DNA of 44,889 bases from positions 1 to 44,889 of the forward strand of contig PWGY01000267.1 of assembly GCA_003554665.1 (NCBI GenBank), given 5' to 3'. How positions within the stretch are numbered: the stretch's first letter is position 1; each line of letters opens with the position of its first letter. The stretch comes from Bacteroidales bacterium (GTDB lineage Bacteria > Bacteroidota > Bacteroidia > Bacteroidales > UBA7960). This document shows positions 16,580-24,530 of the stretch, one piece after another. The translations under genes and the position numbers were made by a program. The notes beneath the pieces are model-generated. The model was not told the DNA's origin, made no database searches, and was given only the letters and a program-made list of their open reading frames with translations.

Positions 16580-18490
16580 TCATGAACTGTGCCAGTGAAG
16601 AATGCCCTCTTTGTCAGTGCTGATAACCCCTTTATCCTGTAAGTGGCGGATTACGCTGATGACTTTTTTTTCTGACAACTGGATATCCAGTTCGTGGATA
16701 AGGCTTTCCAGCCTGATTTGTTTTGTCCGGATATTTTGCCTGACCAGATCATGAATCTGATCAAACTCATAGGAAGACACCCCCGTTTTGTTTTTCTCCA
16801 GGCATACATCGCATTGTCCGCATCTCACAGCTTCCGTTTCTCCAAAATATGCGAGCAGGTTGAGGCTGCGGCACCTGTTCGATGACCTGGCGTAATCAAG
16901 CATGGCATTCATCCTTTGCCCTGCAAACGCTTTCCTTTCTTTGTAGACCGATTTTGAAATGGTAAGATCTGCTTCCGACATGCGTTCCTCAAGAAACGTA
17001 ATCAGGGGTTGTTCGTTTTGTTTTTTGTAATGAAGGATCTGCATGTTGTGGAGTTCGGAAAGCAGTTTCTGTACATTGTCTTTGGGAATACCGGATCTTT
17101 TGGCGATATCTGTTTCCCTGATTTTGGTGAATTCAGAAAAAAGTCCACTGTAGGATCGCAAGAGCAATTTAATGAAAGTATCGTACCCCGGGTTGGCAAC
17201 CTGAAAACGATAGAGTGTCTCGTTGTTGACCAGAAACATAATTCGGGAGGGATTGGACATGGCTTCAGATACGGCCAGGTACCCCTCTTTTTCCAAAAAG
17301 CCCAGTGCATTGAATACCACAAACGGGTCCATGTCGTAATTTTTTGAAAATGTTGTCAGTTCAAAAGGCATGCTTTGGTCCTTTCCACTTCCGATCGCCA
17401 GCTGGAAATAATTGCCAAGACAGGTGTACACCCTTTTAATCAGTTTCAAAGGAGGGAAAGACCTTTCATGAAACTCTTTCAGATCGATGATGTCGGACTC
17501 ATTAAAAAGCAATATGGCATATGCTTTTTTTTCGTCGCGTCCGGCCCGCCCTGCTTCCTGAAAATAGGCTTCCGGGCTGTCGGGCAGATCCATGTGCACC
17601 ACAAACCTGACATTGGGTTTGTCAATACCCATTCCGAAAGCATTGGTTGATACAACGATTCGTGTACGTTCCTTCATCCAGGCATTTTGTTTCGTATCCC
17701 TCTCCAATGGGGTGAGTCCTGCATGGTAGAAATCTGCACTGACCCCTTGTTGTTCAAGCCAACGGGCTATTTCTCTTGTTCGTTTCCGGTTCCTGACATA
17801 AACCACGCCCGTACCAGGGACATTTCTGCATATTTTCAAAAGTCTGTTCAACTTGTCTTCTTCCCTGAAAACCACATAGGCCAGATTTTTACGCTCAAAA
17901 CTTTTCTGAAAGATCCTGGGTGACCGGAATTGGAGTTTTTCCTGGATATCATTGACAACCTGTGGGGTAGCGGTGGCAGTCAGGGCCAGGACAGGGGTGT
18001 TTGGGATCAGTGTTCGTATTTCAGCAATCCGTAAATAGGGGGGGCGGAAATCATAGCCCCATTGAGAAATGCAATGTGATTCATCGACCGCGAGCAGGTT
18101 AACATTCATTTTTTCCATTCTGCTCCGGATAAGATCTGTGGTAAGCCGCTCAGGACTGAGATAAAGAAACTTGACGTCTCCGTAAACGCAGTTGTCAACG
18201 GCGTTGTCAATTTCTATCCGGCTCATCCCATGATAAATGCCGGTGGCTTTGATCCCTTTTTCTTTTAAAGCCTGAACCTGATCCTTCATCAGGGCAATGA
18301 GGGGGCTTACCACGATGCACAAACCCTCCAGTGCAACTCCGGGAACCTGATAGCAAAGGGATTTCCCTCCGCCTGTGGGCAACAGTGCAAGGGTGTCCTG
18401 GCCATCGATTACAGAGCGGATTATGTCTTCCTGCAGTGGTCTGAAAGAAGAAAACCCCCAATATTTTAAAAGAATGGAATTCAGGTCCAA
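16580..18490 (-). CDS. recQ: ATP-dependent DNA helicase RecQ
   Basis: RecQ is a 3'-5' helicase acting in recombination and fork repair. Seen in order: motif 0 (YWGFSSFRPLQ), Walker A TGGGKS (residues 39-44), DESH box (136-139), a second RecA-like domain ending GRAGRDEKKA, and the zinc-binding RQC region with Cys residues in NRCRSLN and RCGQCDVC. The 636-aa protein ends in a winged-helix-like segment, and I cannot see a clear HRDC domain. The start is TTG: a stop lies seven codons upstream and the first internal ATG (near residue 68) is past Walker A, so no ATG can serve. Confidence 0.94.
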   Translation of the reverse strand: MDLNSILLKYWGFSSFRPLQEDIIRSVIDGQDTLALLPTGGGKSLCYQVPGVALEGLCIVVSPLIALMKDQVQALKEKGIKATGIYHGMSRIEIDNAVDNCVYGDVKFLYLSPERLTTDLIRSRMEKMNVNLLAVDESHCISQWGYDFRPPYLRIAEIRTLIPNTPVLALTATATPQVVNDIQEKLQFRSPRIFQKSFERKNLAYVVFREEDKLNRLLKICRNVPGTGVVYVRNRKRTREIARWLEQQGVSADFYHAGLTPLERDTKQNAWMKERTRIVVSTNAFGMGIDKPNVRFVVHMDLPDSPEAYFQEAGRAGRDEKKAYAILLFNESDIIDLKEFHERSFPPLKLIKRVYTCLGNYFQLAIGSGKDQSMPFELTTFSKNYDMDPFVVFNALGFLEKEGYLAVSEAMSNPSRIMFLVNNETLYRFQVANPGYDTFIKLLLRSYSGLFSEFTKIRETDIAKRSGIPKDNVQKLLSELHNMQILHYKKQNEQPLITFLEERMSEADLTISKSVYKERKAFAGQRMNAMLDYARSSNRCRSLNLLAYFGETEAVRCGQCDVCLEKNKTGVSSYEFDQIHDLVRQNIRTKQIRLESLIHELDIQLSEKKVISVIRHLQDKGVISTDKEGILHWHSS

Positions 18491-18515
18491 TGCGTGTTGT
18501 TTTTGGTGTTATAAC

Positions 18516-18523
18516 CAAATTTA
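18516..18523 (-). promoter_or_regulatory. Candidate -7 element for recQ
   Basis: The minus strand reads TAAATTTG, matching TAnnTTTG, 26 bases before the recQ TTG start. No -33 box is seen at the normal spacing. Confidence 0.33.
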
Positions 18524-18607
18524 CAAAATATTTGAATCGACCTGGTGAATGCAAACCTGATCCGCAGTGAAAAAAGCCTTACCGGTTGAAAAAAAATGCT
18601 GTTTGAT

Positions 18608-18769
18608 TTATGATTTCCGTTGTTTTAAACAAGCAGCACAGTCGCTGCCAAAATCTGCACAGTCTTTTTGTTTACCGGGAGACTTCCGGAAATAGACAGC
18701 CATGCGCCTGATGGTAAAAAGAAGGGCTGCGATCAGAACAAGTGCGGTAAAAATCCATTGTGTGGTCAT
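18608..18769 (-). CDS. FeoB-associated Cys-rich membrane protein
   Basis: This 53-aa protein has one transmembrane helix (residues 5-21) followed by a basic stretch and a Cys-rich tail (DCADFGSDCAACLKQ). This layout defines the small FeoB-associated family. It is presumed to help ferrous iron transport, perhaps by binding metal at the cytoplasmic face; that role is not proven. Its ATG overlaps the feoB stop (ATGA), showing tight translational coupling and confirming the start. The longer reading frame upstream lies inside feoB. Confidence 0.88.
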   Translation of the reverse strand: MTTQWIFTALVLIAALLFTIRRMAVYFRKSPGKQKDCADFGSDCAACLKQRKS

Positions 18770-21294
18770 AACGACAGAATAAGACTTCCTGTTTGGTAAA
18801 CAATAAATGATATGATCCAGGCTACCAGGGTGGTGTAAACCATGGTAAATACGCCCCATTTCCAATGGCCGCCTTCCCTTCCGATGGTGGCGATGACCCC
18901 GATGCAGGGGAAATACAGAAGTACAAACAACATAAATGACAGTGCCACCAGGGGGGTGAAAACGGGTTCTCCTTTCCTGGGGCCAGACCCGTAAGTTTGG
19001 GCTTGAATTTTTTCAACCAGACTCTGGCTGTGGGCCTGAACGGTTTCATCTACCTGGTAGAGCACAGCAATGGTACTTACCACAATCTCTTTGGCTGCTA
19101 CCCCGGACAGAATGCTGATGCTCATTTTCCAGTCAAAACCAAGTGGGGCCATTACGGGCTGAATGGTTTTTCCAATGCGTCCGATATAACTGTTTTCCTG
19201 CCGCTCTACCTGAATACGGCTTTCCATGTTCTGGATGGCATAGGCTTTATCAGTCTTGAGGGCATTGATGGTCAGGGTATCTGAGTCAGGGATGGTGTCC
19301 ATTTTTGCTTCATAAAGCGAAACAATGGCTTCTTCCTGTTCCTCAGCCTGGGCAGCGTAATGCCCGCCCCCGGGGAAATAGCCCAGTGCCCAGATGATGA
19401 TGGAGGCTACCAGGATAATACCGCTGATCTTTTTAATATAATGAACGGCTTTGTCCCACATATGAATGGTAATGGCCCTGATGGTGGGAGTACGGTAGGG
19501 CGGTAGTTCCATGACAAATGGCGCTTCTTCAGAGCGGAACATAAACCGTTTAAGCAGCAGAGCCATGCCGATTGCTACCGATACCCCGGTGGCATAGATG
19601 ATAAACAGCATGGTACCGCGGTACTCCGTAAAAAATGCCGAAATAAAAAGCACATAAATGGGTAGCCTGGCACTGCAGGAGATGAAGGGATTGATCAGCA
19701 TGGTAAGCATGCGGTCATTGCGGTTTGACAGGGTGCGTGTGGCCATAATGGCCGGCACATTACAGCCGAAGCCCATTAAAAGTGGAATAAAGGACTTACC
19801 ATGCAGCCCGATCTTGTGCATGAGCTTATCCATAATAAATACGGCCCTTGACATATAACCGGTGTCTTCCATCAGGCTGATAAAAAAGAATAACAGCATG
19901 ATGTTGGGAAGAAATACGATAACACCTCCGACGCCACTCACCACTCCATTGATCAGCATGTCTTTGAACGGGCCCGGCTGCATTTGCTGGTCAAGAAAAG
20001 AGCCCAGGCCGTCAACGCCCGCTTCGATCCAGTCCATCGGATAGCTGCCCAGGAAAAAAGTTACAGAAAACATCGCCCACATAAAAAACAGGAATATGGG
20101 GAAGCCGAACAATTTGTGTGTCAGAAAAGTGTCAATGATTTCGCTGGCTTTTCTTTCTTCAGGTTTGCCCGGCTGCAGAGTTTCTTTCAATGCTCCGGCA
20201 ATAAATCCGTATTTAAGGTCAGTGATGACTGACTCCAGGGGTTCGCCAAACTCATTTTCCAGTTTTTTTATTTCCTGCCGGGTAACATTTCCGATCTCTT
20301 CATGATTGTGGCAATGTTCAGTGATGGTTCTCCAGGAAATTTTATCGCCTTCCAGGAGTTTAATGGACAAAAAACGGGAAGATATGAGGTCTGTCAAATG
20401 CTCATTGCCTTCAGCCCGAATCAGTTTCTGTATTTTGCCAATTGATTCTTCGACCAATGATCCGTAATTAATATGGATATGGCGGATGATGTCATCCCGG
20501 TCTTCATATACTTCAATGACTTTGTTAAAAACATCCTCAATCCCTTTCCCTTTTGAGCTGACTGCGGGGATAATGGGGATCCCAAGCATTTTACCCAGCG
20601 ATTCGTAATCCAAAACATCACCCTTTGCCTCCATTTCGTCGTACATGTTCAAAACCATCACAACGCGGACATCCATGTCGATGAGCTGGGCTGTAAGATA
20701 GAGGTTTCGCTCAAGGTTGGATCCGTCAACGATGTTGATCACCACGTCGGGGAGTTTTCCGGTGATAAAATCACGGACAAACACTTCTTCAGGGGTGTAA
20801 GCTGAAATCGAATAGGTGCCGGGCAGGTCGGTAATGTTGAAACGATACCCGTTTTGATAATAACGGGCTTCTTTGGCATCCACGGTTACTCCACTGTAGT
20901 TTCCGACCCGTTCTCTTGAACCGCTTGCATGGTTGAAAAAAGTTGTTTTGCCGGAATTGGGATTTCCCACCAGAGCCACGTTGATTGTACTTCCCGGTTT
21001 CCGGAAAGTGGCGGCTTCTTCGGTAAAAAATACACCATTGAACGAATCTTCACGTGTTGGGTGAAAATCTTTTTCAGGGATGACTTCAATCAATTGGGAT
21101 TCACTGCGTCTCAGGGAAACATTGTACCCCATAATATTGTATTCAATGGGGTCGCGCAGCGGAGCCTTTTTTACAACCTGTACAGTTTTGCCAACCACAA
21201 AACCCATCTCAATGATGCGCTTACGAAATCCTCCGCGTCCTTTTACCTTGATTATGATTCCCCGTTCCCCGTTTTGCAGGTCATTTAAAGTCAT
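18766..21294 (-). CDS. feoB: FeoA-FeoB fusion ferrous iron transporter
   Basis: This inner-membrane transporter brings in Fe2+ and contains a G-protein domain. The 842-aa product begins with a FeoA/SH3-like domain (residues 1-75), which in most bacteria is a separate gene. The G domain has G1 GNPNSGKT (110-117), G3 DLPG (156-159) and G4 NMYDE (216-220). The permease has two gate motifs: FGCNVPAIMATRTLSNRND and FISCSARLPIYVL. About ten hydrophobic segments follow the G domain. The fusion is common in Bacteroidota. A small Cys-rich partner follows with a four-base overlap. Confidence 0.95.
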   Translation of the reverse strand: MTLNDLQNGERGIIIKVKGRGGFRKRIIEMGFVVGKTVQVVKKAPLRDPIEYNIMGYNVSLRRSESQLIEVIPEKDFHPTREDSFNGVFFTEEAATFRKPGSTINVALVGNPNSGKTTFFNHASGSRERVGNYSGVTVDAKEARYYQNGYRFNITDLPGTYSISAYTPEEVFVRDFITGKLPDVVINIVDGSNLERNLYLTAQLIDMDVRVVMVLNMYDEMEAKGDVLDYESLGKMLGIPIIPAVSSKGKGIEDVFNKVIEVYEDRDDIIRHIHINYGSLVEESIGKIQKLIRAEGNEHLTDLISSRFLSIKLLEGDKISWRTITEHCHNHEEIGNVTRQEIKKLENEFGEPLESVITDLKYGFIAGALKETLQPGKPEERKASEIIDTFLTHKLFGFPIFLFFMWAMFSVTFFLGSYPMDWIEAGVDGLGSFLDQQMQPGPFKDMLINGVVSGVGGVIVFLPNIMLLFFFISLMEDTGYMSRAVFIMDKLMHKIGLHGKSFIPLLMGFGCNVPAIMATRTLSNRNDRMLTMLINPFISCSARLPIYVLFISAFFTEYRGTMLFIIYATGVSVAIGMALLLKRFMFRSEEAPFVMELPPYRTPTIRAITIHMWDKAVHYIKKISGIILVASIIIWALGYFPGGGHYAAQAEEQEEAIVSLYEAKMDTIPDSDTLTINALKTDKAYAIQNMESRIQVERQENSYIGRIGKTIQPVMAPLGFDWKMSISILSGVAAKEIVVSTIAVLYQVDETVQAHSQSLVEKIQAQTYGSGPRKGEPVFTPLVALSFMLFVLLYFPCIGVIATIGREGGHWKWGVFTMVYTTLVAWIISFIVYQTGSLILSL

Positions 21295-21342
21295 ATCGGT
21301 GTATTTGATCTGGTTGTTTATTTAGATTCAATTAAAACTAGG

Positions 21343-21350
21343 CAAAAGTA
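21343..21350 (-). promoter_or_regulatory. Candidate -7 element for feoB
   Basis: The minus strand reads TACTTTTG, matching TAnnTTTG, 49 bases before the feoB ATG. I could not identify a convincing Fur box nearby. Confidence 0.33.
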
Positions 21351-21420
21351 ATAAAAAACATTTAAATGGTAAGGCAGGGGTGCTACAGCCCCAGGTTATT
21401 TGATTGTTTGATCACGGGAG

Positions 21421-21462
21421 CACGATACCGGCCCGCATCTACACGATACCGGCCCGCATCTA
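21421..21462. repeat. Perfect 21-bp tandem duplication
   Basis: Two identical 21-base units, each beginning CACGATACCGG and ending CGCATCTA, lie head to tail with no spacer. They sit in the 314-base gap between divergent feoB and the AHSA1-type gene, roughly 75 bases behind the feoB candidate promoter and 55 bases before the other. The units are much richer in G+C than the flanks. It could be a recent slippage duplication or a paired protein-binding site. Confidence 0.9.
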
Positions 21463-21515
21463 TCTGAAAAGTTTGCTTCAACCAACCAAAATGTTATACA
21501 ATCGCAAAGAAGTTG

Positions 21516-21523
21516 TATTTTTG
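21516..21523 (+). promoter_or_regulatory. Candidate -7 element for the AHSA1-type gene
   Basis: TATTTTTG matches TAnnTTTG, 86 bases before the ATG at 21609. No -33 partner is clear. The rest of the 21295-21608 gap holds only the tandem duplication and the feoB promoter candidate. Confidence 0.25.
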
Positions 21524-21608
21524 AATTGTGCCTCCCGGCTGATGAGTGATGCAAAATTGCCCTGAGCCGGTTATTATCAGAATTGTGTCATTTTGAAAAT
21601 TGTTTGCA

Positions 21609-21989
21609 ATGTCAAAATCCATCATGTTGAAGCGCCGGATCAAGGCAAGTCCCGAGGAGGTTTACAGGGCTCTGATCAATCCGTTTACCATTGAACTTTG
21701 GACAGGTGATCCGGCGGTGATGAGTGATGAGCCCGGATCCATGTTTACGATGCTGGACGGGAACATTGTTGGAGAAAACGTGTCTTTTGAACCCAACCGA
21801 TCCCTTCGTCAAAAGTGGTTCTTCGGGGAGGATCATGCCTCCGATGTGTTGATAGAACTTTTCCCTGATAAGGCAAATACCCTTATAAAGATTCAGCACA
21901 CCGGGATCCCCGAAGAAGCATATGACAATATGCTGGAAGGTTGGAACGAATCTTACCTGGATTCTCTGAAAAACTTTTTTGAGAAATAA
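21609..21989 (+). CDS. SRPBCC/AHSA1-type START-like protein
   Basis: This 126-aa protein has the Aha1/SRPBCC helix-grip fold: strand (SIMLKRRIKAS), helix (PEEVYRALINPFTIELWTG), the strands around GSMFTMLDGNIVGENV, and a long final helix (WNESYLDSLKNFFEK). Family members bind small hydrophobic ligands or chaperones; the ligand here is unknown. ATG at 21609 is preferred to a TTG three codons earlier. It is a single gene, convergent with the YchF-like gene and ending ten bases from it. Confidence 0.8.
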   Translation: MSKSIMLKRRIKASPEEVYRALINPFTIELWTGDPAVMSDEPGSMFTMLDGNIVGENVSFEPNRSLRQKWFFGEDHASDVLIELFPDKANTLIKIQHTGIPEEAYDNMLEGWNESYLDSLKNFFEK

Positions 21990-21999
21990 CCGGGAGTAC

Positions 22000-23085
22000 T
22001 CACACGTTGAAGCGGACGTGGAAGATGTCGCCATCCTGGACGATATAGTTTTTCCCCTCTATATTGAATTTTCCGGCCTGTTTGCAGGCCTGCTCTGAGC
22101 CCAATTCAATGAAGTCCTTTACTGTTTTGACTTCTGCGCGAATGAAACCCCTCTCCATGTCGGAGTGAATGACCCCTGCTGCTTTTGGAGCCGGTGTTCC
22201 TGCCCGGATCGTCCATGCCCTGACTTCTTTCGGCCCCTCAGTAAAAAAGGTATGGAGGTTTAGTGTCCGGTATGCGGCCCTGATAAGTTTATGAACGGCC
22301 GGTTCTTTCAGTCCAAGGTCTTCCAGGAAAGCCTGCCTGTCTTCTTCGTCCTCCAGGCTGGCAATTTCCGCCTCTGCCTGGGCTGCAATAATCAGCATTT
22401 CACAGTTTTCCTCTTCGATCGCCGCCCTGACGGATTCTGCATGGTCATTGCCCCCTGCTGCGGAAGCTTCGTCCACGTTACAAACATATATTACCGGCTT
22501 TATAGTAAGCAGGAAACAGTCTTCAAAAAATTTTTTATCTGATTCATTCAGATCGAAAGTCCGGGCTGGCTGTCCGTTTTCAAAATGATCCATCAGGCCG
22601 CCCAAAACATCGGTCCCGTGTTTGGCTTCTTTGTCGCCTACAGCTGCAACTTTACGGAGCCGTTCAAGCTTTTTCTCCACGGTTTCCATATCTTTGGTGA
22701 CCAGCTCAAGATCGATAATTTCTTTGTCACGGAGCGGGTTAATGCTTCCCTCCATATGCGGAACGGTGTCATCATCAAAACAACGCAACACGTGAATAAT
22801 GGCATCAGTTTGTCTGATGTCTGCCAGAAACTGGTTGCCGCCTTTGATGCTGCTGCTGCCTTTGGTCAGTCCTGGAATATCAATGATATTAACGGTGGTA
22901 GGTACCACTTTAGCCGGCTTGACCAGGCTGGCAATTGCATCCAGTCTTGGGTCGGGTACTTCAAATTGACCCAGATTTGTACGGCCTGGTGTTTGCTCTG
23001 TTGTATTTTTGCCACGGGACAGGGAGTTGAACAATGTTGTTTTGCCGGCTCCGGCAATGCCAACGATTCCGCATTGTAACGCCAT
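22000..23085 (-). CDS. ychF: YchF/OLA1-like P-loop ATPase (divergent P-loop)
   Basis: This 361-aa protein belongs to the YchF branch of Obg-like NTPases, which prefer ATP and bind ribosomes. The P-loop is GIAGAGKT (residues 9-16), where most YchF proteins read GLPNVGKS. The usual FPFCTIEPN motif after the P-loop is replaced by a TPGRTNLGQFEVPDPRLD segment. G3 is DIPGL, and the base-specificity motif is NVDE rather than NKxD, as expected for ATP preference. A coiled coil follows G3, and the C-terminal TGS-like/DUF933 domain is intact (VRAWTIRAGTPAPKAAGVIH). It is either a diverged YchF or a paralogue; the rest of the genome would decide. Confidence 0.85.
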   Translation of the reverse strand: MALQCGIVGIAGAGKTTLFNSLSRGKNTTEQTPGRTNLGQFEVPDPRLDAIASLVKPAKVVPTTVNIIDIPGLTKGSSSIKGGNQFLADIRQTDAIIHVLRCFDDDTVPHMEGSINPLRDKEIIDLELVTKDMETVEKKLERLRKVAAVGDKEAKHGTDVLGGLMDHFENGQPARTFDLNESDKKFFEDCFLLTIKPVIYVCNVDEASAAGGNDHAESVRAAIEEENCEMLIIAAQAEAEIASLEDEEDRQAFLEDLGLKEPAVHKLIRAAYRTLNLHTFFTEGPKEVRAWTIRAGTPAPKAAGVIHSDMERGFIRAEVKTVKDFIELGSEQACKQAGKFNIEGKNYIVQDGDIFHVRFNV

Positions 23086-23108
23086 AAAGATTCAGATTTT
23101 TAAAGGTG

Positions 23109-23116
23109 CAAAGATA
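23109..23116 (-). promoter_or_regulatory. Candidate -7 element for the YchF-like gene
   Basis: The minus strand reads TATCTTTG, matching TAnnTTTG, 24 bases before the ATG. The -33 position shows no TTG at 19 bases. Confidence 0.36.
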
Positions 23117-23155
23117 CAAAATTGCACCAAGATAAAACCCGTTATTTTGTTCTGA

Positions 23156-23326
23156 ACCTGCCTGGTCTCTGCCTGTATATGTCTTGAGCCTGTGTTAATC
23201 CTTTACCCTTTTTTATTTGACCTGAGAGCCGGGGTACTGGGTCAGCACGCCAGCAACCTGGGTGGACTGATCGCCCGCGACTTTGCCGGAATCTGTTTGG
23301 GTGAATGGGAAAATTATGTATTTTAA
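23156..23326 (+). pseudogene. Orphan coding-like fragment, possible gene remnant
   Basis: After a TGA at 23153 this frame stays open for 56 codons and ends in TAA. It has no ATG near its beginning. Its second half reads like real protein (LRAGVLGQHASNLGGLIA, then RDFAGICLGEWENYVF) and is richer in G+C than true spacer. I do not recognise the family. It may be the C-terminal stub of a decayed gene, a chance frame, or part of the rtcB leader. It ends 27 bases before rtcB. Confidence 0.3.
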
Positions 23327-23353
23327 GGATCGTAAAACTCAACAGGTATTTCT

Positions 23354-24523
23354 ATGATCAAAACCATTGAAACCGAAAAGTTGCCCATCAGGATGTGGCT
23401 TGATGATGTGGAAGAAGGTGCTTTGTCGCAGGCTAAAAACCTGGCCAACTTTCCCTATGCTGTAAAACACATTGCACTGATGCCCGATTGTCATAAAGGT
23501 TTTGGAATGCCCATCGGCGGGGTGATGGCAACCCGTGAAGTAATTGTTCCCAATGCCGTGGGGGTGGATATCGGTTGCGGAATGTGTGCAGTACAAACCT
23601 CACTCTCTGAGTTACCCAGGAAACAGCTCCTGGAGTTGTTATCCGGCATCCGATCACGGATCCCCCTGGGGCACCGGCATCACAAAAACAGTCAGGATCC
23701 CGGGCGTATGCCGGATACCGGTAAGCGCGGATCCATGCCTGTTGTGCAGCGTGAATTCAGGAGTGCGACACGCCAGATCGGAACCCTGGGCGGAGGAAAT
23801 CATTTTATTGAAATCCAGAAGGGTACAGACGGGCAGATATGGATCATGATTCATTCAGGTAGTCGTAATATCGGCAAACAGGTTGCGGATCATTACAACA
23901 GGCTTGCGGTGAAATTGAATGAAAAATGGAAAAGTCCGGTACCCCGCTCTCATCAGCTGGCTTATCTGCCTTTAGGCAGCGAAGAGGGCAAGCGCTATAT
24001 TCGTGAAATGAATTATTGCGTTGATTTTGCATTTGCAAGCCGTAAGTTAATGATGGACAGAACCATTCAGGTATTTGAATCGGTTGTCGGCCGGGGTTTT
24101 AAAACGGCCCCGATGATCAATATTGCTCACAACTATGCAGCTTTTGAAAACCATTTCGGTGAAGATGTGGTCGTACACCGGAAAGGTGCCACCAAAGCTG
24201 ACATGGATACCACCGGGATCATACCCGGGAGTCAGGGGGCCAACAGCTATATCGTGAAGGGCAAGGGAAACCGGGACAGTTTTAATAGTTGCTCTCACGG
24301 AGCGGGCAGAACCATGGGACGGAAGCAGGCCATTCGTTCACTCGATCTGGCCGCTGAGGTAAAAAAACTTGAAGAGAAAGGTGTGTTACATGCCATCAGG
24401 AAACAGAGCGACCTGGAGGAAGCTGCCAGTGCATATAAGGATATATCTCATGTGATGGAGCTTCAGCGTGATCTGGTGGATGTGCTGGTGGAGCTCAGTC
24501 CGTTGGCCGTGATCAAAGGGTAA
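23354..24523 (+). CDS. rtcB: RNA-splicing ligase RtcB
   Basis: RtcB joins RNA 3'-phosphate (or 2',3'-cyclic phosphate) ends to 5'-OH ends, using GTP and Mn2+ through a guanylated histidine. The 389-aa protein carries the metal-binding Cys75 (GVDIGCGMC), metal His residues in GGGNHF (150), MIHSGSRNIG (168) and NIAHNY (259), and the nucleophile His315 in SCSHGAGRTMGR. It is shorter than the E. coli form (408 aa) but all catalytic groups are present and there is no intein. No rtcA or rtcR regulator is beside it. It converges with an RNase-like NYN gene seven bases away. Confidence 0.95.
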   Translation: MIKTIETEKLPIRMWLDDVEEGALSQAKNLANFPYAVKHIALMPDCHKGFGMPIGGVMATREVIVPNAVGVDIGCGMCAVQTSLSELPRKQLLELLSGIRSRIPLGHRHHKNSQDPGRMPDTGKRGSMPVVQREFRSATRQIGTLGGGNHFIEIQKGTDGQIWIMIHSGSRNIGKQVADHYNRLAVKLNEKWKSPVPRSHQLAYLPLGSEEGKRYIREMNYCVDFAFASRKLMMDRTIQVFESVVGRGFKTAPMINIAHNYAAFENHFGEDVVVHRKGATKADMDTTGIIPGSQGANSYIVKGKGNRDSFNSCSHGAGRTMGRKQAIRSLDLAAEVKKLEEKGVLHAIRKQSDLEEAASAYKDISHVMELQRDLVDVLVELSPLAVIKG

Positions 24524-24530
24524 CCCTGAT

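Noticed and set aside
21295..21342. Possible Fur box upstream of feoB
   Set aside because: The region is AT-rich but I could not find a convincing GATAAT-type repeat.
23142..23342. 66-codon minus-strand frame between ychF and rtcB
   Set aside because: Proline/arginine-rich with no protein-like pattern; the plus-strand frame over the same bases looks more protein-like.
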